DNA from: an uncultured Shewanella sp.
GTDB taxonomy: Bacteria; Pseudomonadota; Gammaproteobacteria; Enterobacterales; Shewanellaceae
Length of the DNA stretch: 64,000 bases
Direction: 5' to 3'
NCBI RefSeq assembly: GCF_947501665.1
Contig: NZ_CANMWS010000014.1
Span: 62,001 to 126,000 of the forward strand
This document shows, piece after piece, positions 1 to 9,544 of the stretch. The notes under the pieces were generated by a model. It searched no databases and was not told the origin of the DNA. It saw nothing but the letters and a program-made list of their open reading frames with translations. The translations under genes and the position numbers were made by a program. Position 1 is the stretch's first letter. Each line of letters opens with the position of its first letter.

Positions 1-568
1 AAATAATCAATAAACAAATCAAACATACAGGTACATTAATTAAAAATGCCCAACGCCATCCCCAATGTTCAACAATTAAGCCTCCTAATGTTGGTCCCAA
101 CGATTGTGCTAAAGCAGTAAATACCACCATAATACTCACTGCTAACCCTTGTTGATGCTTAGGGAAATGCCCAGCAGCAATAACAAAGACCATACCAAAA
201 GTCCCCGCCATCCCTACGCCTTGAACAAAACGTCCTAGAATAATAAACCATAAATTAGGAGCAACGCTGGCAAGTAAAGAGCCAATAAGAAAAATCGTCA
301 CGCCCCACATCATCGTTAATTTATGGCCAAAACGATCACCTAACTTACCTGTGGTGATCATCAAGCCCCCCATGGCAATTAAATAAATATTATTGACCCA
401 TTGTAACTGAGATAATGTCGCCGAAAAAACGTCACCGATAACAGGCAAAGCTAAATTAATAATCGTCACATCGAGATTAATGATGACAAGACCTAAGCCT
501 AATCCTGTCAGCAGCCACCAGCGATAGCGAAATGACTCTACTCCAACTTCGCTTTCGTTTTGGTTCAC
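1..568 (-). CDS. DHA2-type MFS drug efflux transporter (N-terminal part, cut by window edge)
   Basis: Inner-membrane proton-coupled drug exporter of the EmrB/QacA (DHA2) type. Reading the minus strand from a GTG at 568 gives an open frame to the window edge. It shows an N-terminal helix with the motif NLDVTIINLALP, typical of DHA2 TM1, then the MFS loop signature GKLGDRFGHK between TM2 and TM3, and further hydrophobic helices ending in WRWAFLINVP. About 189 codons are visible, so the C-terminal half is missing. The GTG start is preceded by AGGTG at good spacing. No membrane-fusion partner is visible in the window. Substrate is unknown. Confidence 0.8.
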   Translation of the reverse strand, partial: MNQNESEVGVESFRYRWWLLTGLGLGLVIINLDVTIINLALPVIGDVFSATLSQLQWVNNIYLIAMGGLMITTGKLGDRFGHKLTMMWGVTIFLIGSLLASVAPNLWFIILGRFVQGVGMAGTFGMVFVIAAGHFPKHQQGLAVSIMVVFTALAQSLGPTLGGLIVEHWGWRWAFLINVPVCLICLLII

Positions 569-797
569 TTTACACCTATTTTAAGAGGATGATGATTTAC
601 TTCAGTTTAGTCGATAAACAAGAGCTGTGATCCATTACCTGAATATAATGAACCGACAAACAAGAGTAATGATTTATCGATAGAAAAGGGTTTACCTAGC
701 GGTATGCCGCCGAGTTGATAGGTGAGCGAAATGAGCTATTAAGGATATGATTTACTGAGATATTGTTACTTCAAAAAAATACATCAAATCTTTACAC

Positions 798-2060
798 TTA
801 CCACTTCTCTTTTAATTGACACCACTTATCCGTTAATCTTGGCGCACTAATAGCAAACCCAATGATCACTAAATAACTTAATGCGGGAATAATAAAGCTT
901 GCTTGAACATCAGTCACATCAGCAACACTGCCTTGAACCAAAGGCATAATTGCTCCGCCAACTATGGCAAGACAAAGTAACCCAGAGCCTCGACTGGTAT
1001 GTTGCTCAAGACCTTTGATGGCCAGAGTAAAAATAGTCGGAAACATAATAGAATTAAATAACCCTACAGCCAAAATAGACCACATCGCAATATAACCACT
1101 ACTGTTCATTGATATGCATAGTAAGAGAATAGCCATAGAGCCATTAAACATCAGTGCACGTTGAGGCTTAACCACTCGAGTGACAACGGCGCCGATAAAA
1201 CGCCCAATCATGGCTCCCCCCCAATAATATCCAACAAAATGTGCTGCACTGGCAGCAGGCATATTGCCAATATGGTGTAGCTCAAAATAATTAATCAGAA
1301 AACTACCGATCCCCACTTCGGCCCCGACATAGAAAAAAATAGCACATGCGCCAAACAGTGTCTGTTTAGCCTGCCATATACTTCTTCCATCATTGGCCTC
1401 AACCATACGACTGGATCCATTGATTTCCGGTAATTTCAATGTTTTTACAATAAGAGACGCAAGAATAAGCACACCAGCTAACATCAAATATTGTATTTTA
1501 ACCGCTTCGGCTCCAGCAGCAACTCCTGCAGCTGATAGCAACATCATTCCGGCAAAAAATGGCCCTATCGTCGTACCAAATGAATTCAATGCTTGAGCTA
1601 AATTAAGCCGACTTGATGCCATTCTTTCAGGCCCCAAAGCGGCAACATAGGGGTTTATAGAGACTTGTAATATCGTGAGTCCACTGGCTAAAACAAATAA
1701 AGCAAGCAAAAAGAACCAATAGAGATGTAAAGAAGCAGCGGGATAAAAAAGTACACATCCTAATGCGGTAATCAGTAAACCAAAAATCATACTTCTTTTA
1801 TAACCCACTTTATGTACTAATAAACCCGCTGGAACCGATACAACAAAATAAGCACTAAAAAAACAAAATTGAATCAACATTGCTTGAGTGTAATTTAACG
1901 AAAACATTTCCTTTAAATGCGGGATTAACACATCATTTAAAACAGTGATAAAACCAATAAAAAAGAACAAAACACACATTGAGGCTAAAGGAAATCGATA
2001 ATTAATCTCTACAGGATCTTGAGACTGAGTAGATGATGAGACATTTGGAATTCCAGCCAC
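798..2060 (-). CDS. Sugar:H+ symporter, MFS FHS (FucP-like) family
   Basis: Twelve-helix inner-membrane sugar permease of the fucose:H+ symporter family, 420 aa, the usual family length. The N-terminus carries FIGFITVLNDVLIPHLK, matching the FHS TM1 region, and VHKVGYKRS sits in the TM2-TM3 loop. The start is GTG at 2060 with GGAG seven bases upstream. It is divergent from a mannose isomerase/epimerase and a fructokinase, so it probably imports the hexose (likely mannose or fructose) that they convert. Shewanella species carry similar transporter-isomerase-kinase sets; the exact sugar is an inference from neighbours. Confidence 0.82.
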   Translation of the reverse strand: MAGIPNVSSSTQSQDPVEINYRFPLASMCVLFFFIGFITVLNDVLIPHLKEMFSLNYTQAMLIQFCFFSAYFVVSVPAGLLVHKVGYKRSMIFGLLITALGCVLFYPAASLHLYWFFLLALFVLASGLTILQVSINPYVAALGPERMASSRLNLAQALNSFGTTIGPFFAGMMLLSAAGVAAGAEAVKIQYLMLAGVLILASLIVKTLKLPEINGSSRMVEANDGRSIWQAKQTLFGACAIFFYVGAEVGIGSFLINYFELHHIGNMPAASAAHFVGYYWGGAMIGRFIGAVVTRVVKPQRALMFNGSMAILLLCISMNSSGYIAMWSILAVGLFNSIMFPTIFTLAIKGLEQHTSRGSGLLCLAIVGGAIMPLVQGSVADVTDVQASFIIPALSYLVIIGFAISAPRLTDKWCQLKEKW

Positions 2061-2167
2061 AAGTATACTCCATATTTTTGGTTCATTAATGATACGTTCA
2101 GGCTTTATTAAGAAGCCACTTTTAATTTTGTTAACTAACGCACACTAGCAATTTAGACTATGATGTC

Positions 2168-2187
2168 AAGTTAATCGAATATAACTT
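2168..2187. promoter_or_regulatory. Possible operator between divergent sugar genes
   Basis: An inverted repeat AAGTTA-8 nt-TAACTT lies in the 199-bp gap between the divergent transporter and isomerase genes. Position and symmetry suit a sugar-responsive repressor site, but the regulator gene is not in the window and the match to any known operator is untested. Confidence 0.3.
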
Positions 2188-2259
2188 AAATAATGACCTC
2201 CTCCATGATTTAATCGTTAAAGCACTTAATTTATTTGATAAAGAAATGAGATTAAAAGC

Positions 2260-3492
2260 ATGAATAAACAAAAAGATATATCTATTAACGCCTCTGTTCC
2301 AGATTTTAAAGATTTATCCTTTCTTAAAGATCACATCAAACAAACTATGGCCTTTTACCACCCTCATTGCATTGACAATAACAATGGTTTTTTTCAAAAC
2401 TTCACTAACAATGGAAACATTTATAACAAAAAAGATCGCCATTTAGTCTCAAGTTGCCGATTTATTTTTAACTACGCAATGGCAGCCATTGAATTAAACG
2501 TCCCAACTTATTTAAAAGTCGTACAGCACGGTATAGATTTCATCGAATCAAAACATAAAAATTCAAACATGCGCTCTTATATTTGGCAATTATCAAGTGA
2601 CGTTATCACTAACGACACGAACCATTGCTATGGATTAGCCTTTGTACTTCTCAGTCATTCCTTGGCACTCAAAGCGGGTATCAGCACGTCAAAAGATAAA
2701 ATAGAACAAGTGTGGACCTTACTAGAAACACATTTTTGGGATAATCAATTCGAACTTTATAAAGATGAATATAATGCTGACTTCACGCAACTTAGCGAAT
2801 ATCGTGGTCAAAATGCTAACATGCATATGTGCGAGGCCATGCTGACTGCTTTTGAAGTCACTTCAGATCCTAAGTTTTTATCTCGCGCCCACTTATTGGC
2901 GCGTAATATCACCCTCAGACAAGCATCCATAAGTCAAGGTCTCATCTGGGAACATTACACCCCCCAATGGCAAATCGATTGGGAATATAATAAAGATGAT
3001 CCTCAAAACTTGTACCGTCCATGGGGTTATCAGCCCGGTCACTTTACCGAATGGGCAAAATTATTATGTATTTTATATCGTCATCAACCTGAAGAGTGGA
3101 TGATTGAGCGTGCCGAATTTTTATTTAATACAGCCCTTGAAACAGCTTGGGATGAAACCAATGGAGGCATTTTTTACGGTTTCTCACCCGATGGTTCAAT
3201 CTGTGATAATGATAAATATTTCTGGGTTCAGGCAGAAAGTTTTGCGGCAGCCGCATTGCTGGCTATCACCACAGGCAAAGACAGCTATTGGCACTGGTAC
3301 CAAAAAATTTGGACCTATTGCTGGAAGCACATGATAGATCATCAATATGGCGCCTGGTATTTCATATTAGATGCCAACAATAATCATTATAATGATATAA
3401 AAAGCCCTGCAGGGGGCAAAACAGATTACCATACGATGGGCGCCTGTTACGAAGTGATTAAAGCAATAGAATTAAAGGAACAAGCATTATGA
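2260..3492 (+). CDS. AGE-family sugar isomerase/epimerase, probable mannose isomerase
   Basis: Cytoplasmic enzyme with the (alpha/alpha)6-barrel of N-acylglucosamine 2-epimerases and mannose/sulfoquinovose isomerases, 410 aa. Conserved family blocks are visible: YRGQNANMHMCEA (about residues 181-193), RPWGYQPGHFTEW (253-265, with the catalytic-type His), KYFWVQAE (319-326) and near the C-terminus DYHTMGACYE with the second key His. Its stop overlaps the start of a PfkB fructokinase by 4 bp (ATGA), so mannose to fructose followed by phosphorylation is the likeliest route. A GlcNAc epimerase role is less likely in this context. Confidence 0.85.
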   Translation: MNKQKDISINASVPDFKDLSFLKDHIKQTMAFYHPHCIDNNNGFFQNFTNNGNIYNKKDRHLVSSCRFIFNYAMAAIELNVPTYLKVVQHGIDFIESKHKNSNMRSYIWQLSSDVITNDTNHCYGLAFVLLSHSLALKAGISTSKDKIEQVWTLLETHFWDNQFELYKDEYNADFTQLSEYRGQNANMHMCEAMLTAFEVTSDPKFLSRAHLLARNITLRQASISQGLIWEHYTPQWQIDWEYNKDDPQNLYRPWGYQPGHFTEWAKLLCILYRHQPEEWMIERAEFLFNTALETAWDETNGGIFYGFSPDGSICDNDKYFWVQAESFAAAALLAITTGKDSYWHWYQKIWTYCWKHMIDHQYGAWYFILDANNNHYNDIKSPAGGKTDYHTMGACYEVIKAIELKEQAL

Positions 3493-4448
3493 GTTTACTC
3501 GCATTTGGTGAAGCCTTAATAGACTTCTTATCCAATGGAGGCACACCTGAAACCTTCACGAAATTTCCAGGAGGAGCACCGGCGAATGTCGCCGTTGCTT
3601 ACGCTAAATTAGGCGGAGCAAGTGCATTTTGTGGTATGTTGGGTCAAGACATGTTTGGTGATTATCTACTGACTTCCCTCAATGAACATCAAGTCAACAC
3701 TCACTACTGTCTGCAAACCTCACGAGCAAAAACGGCTCTCGCTTTTGTCTCTCTCGATGCAAACGGAGAGCGAAGTTTTAGCTTTTACCGTCCCCCAGCA
3801 GCAGACTTATTGTTCCTTGCGAGTGATTTTTCCCCTCAAGCCTTTATGGATAACAACATATTTCATGTCTGCTCAAATAGTCTTACAGAAGAAACCATTT
3901 ATGAAACGACAATTCATGGATTAACCTTAGCTAAAACACATCATTGTCTACGTAGTTTCGATGTCAATTTGCGCTTAAATTTATGGAATAATGAACAACT
4001 CGCCTACCAAAGAGTATGGCAATGCATACGCCATTGTGATGTCTTAAAACTGTCTCAAGAAGAACTCGATTTTTTATTGGATTCCATGCAAGAACCTGAA
4101 GAATTCCTCTTTATGCAACAGTGTTTCAAACATGGCGTATCAATAATAATGATAAGTAATGGTCACTTACCAGTGCGATATTATACACCAAATTTTCAAG
4201 GTGAATGCCACATACCCACCATCAAAGTGGTTGATACCACTGCAGCAGGAGATGCCTTTGTGGGAGGGATGCTATTTAAATTAAATCAATACCTCAATAA
4301 TGCAAAGACATTAAACCAACTGCTCACTGAACAAAGTGAATTGCAACTTATTATTGATTTTGCCACTTCATGTGGTGCATTTGCCTGTACAAAAAAAGGT
4401 GCTTTTCCTTCATTGCCGTCAATGGAAGATATTAACAGTTTTAACTAG
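3489..4448 (+). CDS. Fructokinase, PfkB/ribokinase family
   Basis: Cytoplasmic ATP-dependent sugar kinase, 319 aa, most likely fructose to fructose-6-phosphate. The PfkB signature GGAPANVAVAYAKLGG is at residues 28-43, and the C-terminal signature DTTAAGDAFVGG at 249-260 holds the anion hole and the catalytic Asp255. The ATG overlaps the upstream isomerase stop by 4 bp and has GGAAC upstream, so the two are translationally coupled. With the isomerase and the divergent transporter it forms a complete uptake-isomerise-phosphorylate pathway feeding glycolysis. Confidence 0.87.
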   Translation: MSLLAFGEALIDFLSNGGTPETFTKFPGGAPANVAVAYAKLGGASAFCGMLGQDMFGDYLLTSLNEHQVNTHYCLQTSRAKTALAFVSLDANGERSFSFYRPPAADLLFLASDFSPQAFMDNNIFHVCSNSLTEETIYETTIHGLTLAKTHHCLRSFDVNLRLNLWNNEQLAYQRVWQCIRHCDVLKLSQEELDFLLDSMQEPEEFLFMQQCFKHGVSIIMISNGHLPVRYYTPNFQGECHIPTIKVVDTTAAGDAFVGGMLFKLNQYLNNAKTLNQLLTEQSELQLIIDFATSCGAFACTKKGAFPSLPSMEDINSFN

Positions 4449-4464
4449 GGGCTGTTGGTTAAAT

Positions 4465-4504
4465 AGCTTAAAAATAGTCAAATAAAATTGACTACTTTTA
4501 AGCT
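4465..4504 (+). terminator. Hairpin downstream of fructokinase
   Basis: A 17-bp stem with one mismatch (4465-4481 with 4488-4504) and a 6-nt loop sits 17 bp after the fructokinase stop. The following T tract is weak (TGTTT), so it may be a terminator or an mRNA-stabilising hairpin. Confidence 0.5.
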
Positions 4505-4585
4505 TGTTTAAAGCCTGCACCTTAAGGGACATGTGAGTAAATTGATGCTCAGGTTTTACCCTTCCTGTTTTTGAATGAGGAATAC

Positions 4586-5878
4586 TTAAACAAAATGTTG
4601 AAAGTTAACTCGCTGATTTACAATTATCACAGAATCATTTAACTGACTAAAAGCTTGCTCTAACGCTTTGGATGCAAAGAAAAAGGCTAAATCAATCTTA
4701 CGATTATCCTCACCAGCCGCTTCTAAGTCCTCGACTAATTTCGTCCCAATATTGTCCAATAATGCGGTATTATCGCTCCCCTCCTTCGTAAACTTTTCCA
4801 ATAAATTATGCAAAGGGTAATGCTTCATCTTTTTTTCAGAACCATCAAACAGTAAATGATTTCGAGCAAAGGTCTCAGCAAAGTTAATCCCCTGCCTTTT
4901 AAACATATAATTGATATCAGCATAAGGATTCAAGTCGGGATCATCTCCGACTTTCCCTCGGCCAAAATCAATGGCTTGTAAGATCAATGACCCATCATTT
5001 AGCTTATGGACCATAAGATTATGCATATGAAGGTCATCATGTGATATTTTCGATTTATACATAACCCTCAACATATCAACAATTTGAAATGAAATATTTT
5101 CAACATCTTCTCGAGATAATTGGCTCATAGACACATCAAGCTCAGCACTTTGGACATGCTGACGATCATAAACAGGTACCACTGCATAGACATAATCAGA
5201 GTCTAAATGCGCTGGAGGCTCTATTTGAGTTTGCAAGGAAATGAATCGGTTAAGCTCATCCTTATTAGGCTGCTCTTTTATGTACTCACCTATTTTACGC
5301 TCTAATACAAAATCAGCTTCACCGACAGCGTCCATTGCTTTCAATACCCCTTGTGAAAACCTTTTGTTCACACCGCCGGTTAAAAAGTCACTATCTGTGA
5401 CATCGCTAGTTTTGACTTCAATCAAATGATCTGTCAAAGGGTTTGGCTTAAAAACACCATGCAGTAAATCTTTTTCACAACCAAATAGGCTTGCTAGCTG
5501 CCTGCTTTGTTGTTCAGTTAACCTTATTGTCTTAATGGGTTTTGAATCGATACAAAGTTCAGCAACATCATCACCTCCTTTTGAGGACATATGAATTGTA
5601 AATAAAGCCCGATTCTCTGAAGAGGCTAGACTCGCTAATACTTGGAAAGTCTCAATACTCGCTAAGTTCATGTCGCTATTTTCATCTGTATTCTGATGTA
5701 TAAGCTTATGCAGTTCAGTAAATGCCTCAGAGCGATTATTCCAAGAAAAAAAATCTTGTATGCACTCCCATACTGTTCTAGTGGTGGCTTCATGACTATC
5801 GTCACTCAATAATTTAGATAAACGCTCTTCACTAACTACAACATTCTCATGATTTGAAATATTCAAACCTATCGTCAT
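4586..5878 (-). CDS. Protein-kinase-like candidate type III effector with WEKI-type N-terminus
   Basis: 430-aa protein without signal peptide or membrane helices. Residues 280-287 read HDDLHMHN, matching the kinase catalytic loop HxDxxxxN (Asp282, Asn287), and DFG follows at 304-306; together they indicate a protein-kinase-like fold. Residues 37-44 are WECIQDFF, fitting the WEK(I/M)xxFF motif of SPI-2-type translocated effectors, and the next segment (RSEAFTELHKLIH) resembles the rest of that N-terminal domain (compare SlrP, SseI, SifA). The start has GAGG eight bases upstream. It stands alone, with 703 bp of gene-free DNA before it. Inference: a secreted kinase acting in a host cell. Alternatively it is a cytoplasmic kinase-like protein with a chance motif. 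The glycine-rich loop is not obvious. Confidence 0.72.
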   Translation of the reverse strand: MTIGLNISNHENVVVSEERLSKLLSDDSHEATTRTVWECIQDFFSWNNRSEAFTELHKLIHQNTDENSDMNLASIETFQVLASLASSENRALFTIHMSSKGGDDVAELCIDSKPIKTIRLTEQQSRQLASLFGCEKDLLHGVFKPNPLTDHLIEVKTSDVTDSDFLTGGVNKRFSQGVLKAMDAVGEADFVLERKIGEYIKEQPNKDELNRFISLQTQIEPPAHLDSDYVYAVVPVYDRQHVQSAELDVSMSQLSREDVENISFQIVDMLRVMYKSKISHDDLHMHNLMVHKLNDGSLILQAIDFGRGKVGDDPDLNPYADINYMFKRQGINFAETFARNHLLFDGSEKKMKHYPLHNLLEKFTKEGSDNTALLDNIGTKLVEDLEAAGEDNRKIDLAFFFASKALEQAFSQLNDSVIIVNQRVNFQHFV

Positions 5879-6581
5879 TTAACCGCCTCAATATTTGTCT
5901 TTTTAAAAGTGAAGATCTCCCTACTCGATGTTGTCCTTGATCAAAAAAGAGCCTTATCTGAATAATAATATTCAAATAATCAAAATCCATTACGTATACA
6001 CATGACTCTTTAGTCTCAAGTATATAATAACCTTACACTTCATCTATCAAAAAAACCGCATTCCCCCAACCAACTGGTCTGATGAGCTTAGATATTGAAT
6101 AAAGATGAATCCACTTTATTCCTATTTTTTAACCATAAATGACAATAAACAGACTGACTTTAGAGGGGGTTATCCAATGAAAGGGTATCAATGAAAAAAT
6201 GAACTGTAATCCATCATGGATTTTGCAACCTTACTGAGCGAATACACATAATAACTAAATCAATGTATCCACTTGATAAAATTAAATTTTGATAATCACA
6301 TTTTCAGTCAATGACGAATCAATTAGGCAACATCATTTTCTTCTAATCGATGCTAATGAGGCCGATTTTTCTCAATGGCATTGAGAACAAGACATATAGC
6401 GCGATACACTTAACGATACAATCACGCCCTGTTGTCGGCTTCAAAAGTATCGCAATATTTATGGGGTTTAATACCCATCTCGATGACGATACTCATGCTG
6501 AGCGTGGGTAATATCAGGGTGTAATCGACATAACGTTGAAGAATATGCATCAAACCTTAGTAAATAGAGTGATAAATTACA
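5879..6581. other. 703-bp intergenic region without recognisable gene
   Basis: AT-rich sequence with stops in all frames at short intervals. I see no tRNA, insertion sequence or convincing small gene. A stretch around 6413-6452 can pair its ends (CGATAC with GTATCG), but the 28-nt loop makes this weak. It presumably contains the promoter of the effector candidate to its left and of the small gene to its right. Confidence 0.4.
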
Positions 6582-6854
6582 ATGAACAATGACAATGAAG
6601 CGATGATGACTGGCGAAGATTTAAAACAAGTCGTCGAAAATCAGCTATCTGATAATAACCCCATCAAAGTGAAAAGCACACTCATGCGCTTAATGATGAC
6701 AGGTACACCCCGTGAAGAAGCTATCGAATTAATAGCCTGTGCTTTGTCAATTGAAGTACTAGACGTCATGCAAAAACAAGCCTCTTTTAATTTAACCCGT
6801 TATGAAACTCACTTAGATAAACTTCCAGATATATCTTGGTTAGAAGAAGCATAA
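6582..6854 (+). CDS. Small helical protein of unknown function
   Basis: 90 aa, acidic and predominantly helical, no signal peptide or membrane segment. The central part TLMRLMMTGTPREEAIELIACAL resembles a short conserved domain found in small uncharacterised proteobacterial proteins in which a gx-REEA-x-x-x-IA helix is followed by a second helix (here VLDVMQKQASFNLTRYE); I cannot name the family with confidence. No strong ribosome binding site is seen before the ATG. It converges on rarD with a shared hairpin between them. Confidence 0.6.
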   Translation: MNNDNEAMMTGEDLKQVVENQLSDNNPIKVKSTLMRLMMTGTPREEAIELIACALSIEVLDVMQKQASFNLTRYETHLDKLPDISWLEEA

Positions 6855-6868
6855 AACCACACGGGGTT

Positions 6869-6896
6869 TCTCCGTTCACTTTCAAATGAACGGAGA
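6869..6896. terminator. Hairpin between convergent genes
   Basis: A perfect 10-bp stem (6869-6878 with 6887-6896, arm TCTCCGTTCA) with an 8-nt loop lies between the small helical gene and rarD. Neither side has a good T tract, so terminator function is plausible from position only. Confidence 0.4.
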
Positions 6897-6927
6897 TCCT
6901 CACATCATCCCATGGGTTTATACCATT

Positions 6928-7821
6928 TTAGGACTGATTCATTTTCGGGCTCACTAACAGTAACGGCCGTTTAATCAAACAGCATAATAGCCCCAACCAA
7001 ATAAATGAAAAAGTAATGAGCTTATGCACATCCAACATTTCACTAAATACCCAAGTGGCTAAAATAAACTGTAAACTAGGCTCCAAATATTGAATAAGTC
7101 CAATAGCAGTCAATGAGGTTCGTCTCAACGCAAGCGAAAACAATATCACAGGCACTAGAGTCACTGGTGCCGTTAACACGAAATACAACTGGGTCATCGG
7201 CGTACTATTTATAAAGACGCTTGTTCCTGTTGCAACTTCATATATTACAAAGCCTAACGCAAAAGGAAGCAACACAACGGACTCAACCATCACAGCAGTC
7301 ATAGCATCATAACGAATTTGTTTTTTTAATACGCCATATAACGCAAAAAAACCGCCCATTAATAATGCCAGAATAGGGAGTTGCCCTGTGGTTAAAATCA
7401 AATACCCCACCCCTAGAATACTCAATATAATCGCTAAAGCCTGCCCCGTTGTGGGTTTTTCTTTGAGTAAAACGATACTGAGTGCAATTGTGATCAACGG
7501 ATTAATGAAAAAACCTAAGCTCGCCGTTAACACTTGCTGATGGGTAACAGCATAAATGAAAGCATACCAGCTCACACACATCGTCGACGCGGCCAAAAAG
7601 CTATACCACAAAGAACGCTTATCAGACCAAATTTGACTAAAATCAAAACGAATAGTCATTAAGTAACTAAACATAAAGACAATAGGGACAGACCAAATAA
7701 TGCGATGTGCTAATAACTCAAAGGTATTTTTCCCATCAAGTAAACCATAAAATAATGGCGTTAACCCCCAGACTGCAAAAGCAGCAATCGCAATAAGATT
7801 ACCTTGCAAAGAACGATTCAT
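6928..7821 (-). CDS. rarD: RarD-type EamA/DMT permease
   Basis: Inner-membrane transporter of the drug/metabolite superfamily with two EamA repeats and about ten helices, 297 aa. The N-terminus NRSLQGNLIAIAAFAVWG and the following LFYGLLDGKNTFELLAHRI are typical of RarD proteins. A TTG lies four codons upstream at 7833, but the ATG at 7821 has GAAG at proper spacing and is preferred. RarD was named for its link to chloramphenicol sensitivity; the physiological substrate is not established. It is divergent from rhlE. Confidence 0.85.
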   Translation of the reverse strand: MNRSLQGNLIAIAAFAVWGLTPLFYGLLDGKNTFELLAHRIIWSVPIVFMFSYLMTIRFDFSQIWSDKRSLWYSFLAASTMCVSWYAFIYAVTHQQVLTASLGFFINPLITIALSIVLLKEKPTTGQALAIILSILGVGYLILTTGQLPILALLMGGFFALYGVLKKQIRYDAMTAVMVESVVLLPFALGFVIYEVATGTSVFINSTPMTQLYFVLTAPVTLVPVILFSLALRRTSLTAIGLIQYLEPSLQFILATWVFSEMLDVHKLITFSFIWLGLLCCLIKRPLLLVSPKMNQS

Positions 7822-8209
7822 AACAAACTTCAATCAATAAAAGCACAACATAAAAAACTTTTACGCTTACATACATTACATTGCAAGCATCTTTTTACAC
7901 TGAACTCTTATTGGACGATTATTTTTTATTAATGATTTTAACCATATAAAATCAATACGTTAAAGTTTAATGCTGAAAACCAAAAAACAACAAAACAGAC
8001 ACTCAAACCCATAGTGATTAACATAAGAGAAACTCAATATAAACATTACGATTCCACTTTAGCGTTTGAAACATCAACGCCTAGCAAATTAATTTATAAA
8101 AAAGGAATGAGTCAGATATAATACAAACACAGTTAGATATTCGCGCCTTAACAATGCAAATAGTCAAATCTGCCGAACAATTATCATAAAATAATCAACT
8201 GAGATAACC
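7822..8209. other. Divergent promoter region of rarD and rhlE
   Basis: 388 bp of AT-rich DNA with no gene. It must hold both promoters and the rhlE leader. I see no riboswitch or repeat in it. Confidence 0.4.
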
Positions 8210-9499
8210 ATGCCTTTTTCTAAACTGGGATTAAGTGATCCAATCATTACCGCCATAACTCACCAGGGTTACACCACACCAACTCCCATTCAAGCTAAAG
8301 CCATTCCTATTATCTTATCAGGTAAAAATGTCATTGCAGCGGCTCAAACAGGAACAGGTAAAACAGCCAGCTTTGTCTTGCCTATTTTAGAAAAGCTAAA
8401 AGACAATGAAACAACACGTAAAAAACGCGTCAGGGCATTAATTATCGCCCCCACTCGTGAACTTGCGGTACAAGTTGACACCAATATTAAACAATACAGT
8501 TCAACACTTAATCTCACGTCTCTGGCCATGTACGGTGGGGTCGATCTTAAACCACAAAAACAGGCACTGATTGAAGGTGTTGATATTCTCGTTGCCACTC
8601 CTGGGCGCTTACTCGATATGTACACCCAAAGAGCCGTCCATTTTGATGAATTAGAAATACTGGTTTTAGATGAAGCCGATAGAATGCTCGACATGGGATT
8701 CATTGAAGATATCAATAAAATCATGGATAAGTTGCCTCAAAATAGGCAAAATTTATTATTTTCGGCAACCCTTTCTCATCAAGTCAAAGCCCTAGCCAAA
8801 ACAACGATTATAAAACCCGTTGAAATTTCAGTGGTGAACAAAGCAAATGGTCCACAAATCGAACAATGGTTAGTCACTGTCGATAAAGATAAAAAATCGG
8901 CTCTCTTAAGTCATTTAATTAATGAGTATCAATGGCAACAAACCTTGATTTTTATTGAAACAAAACAAGGCGCAGCCAAACTTGTTAGCCAACTTGAAAA
9001 ACGCGGTATTAATGCAGAGTGCATCCATAGTGGCCGTAGCCAAGCGATCCGCGAAAAGATTTTAGCTGATTTTAAATCCGGTAAGATCAATCTGCTCATT
9101 GCAACGGGCATTGCTGCACGTGGCATTGATATTGATAACCTGCCTAGAGTTGTCAATTATGACTTACCTTACCCCGCTGACGATTATATTCATCGTATTG
9201 GCCGCACCGGCCGCGCAGGCAGTCAGGGAGAAGCGGTATCACTGGTTTCAAAAGATGATTTTAAAAATTTATGCGCTATTGAAAGCAAATTGGGTCACTT
9301 AATCACCCGTAAAGAAATCGACGGTTTTGCCCCTAAAAAAGTCGTGCCTGTATCCATTTTAAATTATGTACCAAAACATAAAAAAGCCACCGCTAAAAAA
9401 GAAAAAACCGCACCTGAACAATCCTCTTCTTCAGTAAAGAAAAAAGCAAAAACGAATCAAGCTCCCCTTCCGATTAACCCTTGGGGTAATAAAAGTTAA
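8210..9499 (+). CDS. rhlE: DEAD-box ATP-dependent RNA helicase RhlE
   Basis: Cytoplasmic RNA helicase, 429 aa, involved in RNA remodelling such as ribosome assembly or RNA decay. Motifs in order: F at the Q motif with TPTPIQAKAIP (23-33), Walker A AAQTGTGKT (44-52), PTREL (81-85), TPGR (130-133), DEAD (154-157), SAT near 184, and the C-terminal HRIGRTGRAG block near 330. The tail after residue 390 is lysine-rich and low complexity, typical of RhlE proteins, which vary there. GAGATAACC precedes the ATG. A strong terminator follows. Confidence 0.9.
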   Translation: MPFSKLGLSDPIITAITHQGYTTPTPIQAKAIPIILSGKNVIAAAQTGTGKTASFVLPILEKLKDNETTRKKRVRALIIAPTRELAVQVDTNIKQYSSTLNLTSLAMYGGVDLKPQKQALIEGVDILVATPGRLLDMYTQRAVHFDELEILVLDEADRMLDMGFIEDINKIMDKLPQNRQNLLFSATLSHQVKALAKTTIIKPVEISVVNKANGPQIEQWLVTVDKDKKSALLSHLINEYQWQQTLIFIETKQGAAKLVSQLEKRGINAECIHSGRSQAIREKILADFKSGKINLLIATGIAARGIDIDNLPRVVNYDLPYPADDYIHRIGRTGRAGSQGEAVSLVSKDDFKNLCAIESKLGHLITRKEIDGFAPKKVVPVSILNYVPKHKKATAKKEKTAPEQSSSSVKKKAKTNQAPLPINPWGNKS

Positions 9500-9510
9500 A
9501 TCATTATTTT

Positions 9511-9544
9511 TAAACAACACCAATATTATTATTGGTGTTGTTTA
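9511..9544 (+). terminator. Rho-independent terminator of rhlE
   Basis: A perfect 15-bp stem (9511-9525 with 9530-9544) with a 4-nt loop begins 12 bp after the rhlE stop and ends in a TTT run. Confidence 0.85.

Noticed and set aside
4446..4458. Sequence TAGGGGCTGTTGG after fructokinase resembling the MITE end
   Set aside because: No matching inverted end or TA partner could be found nearby, so chance is likelier.
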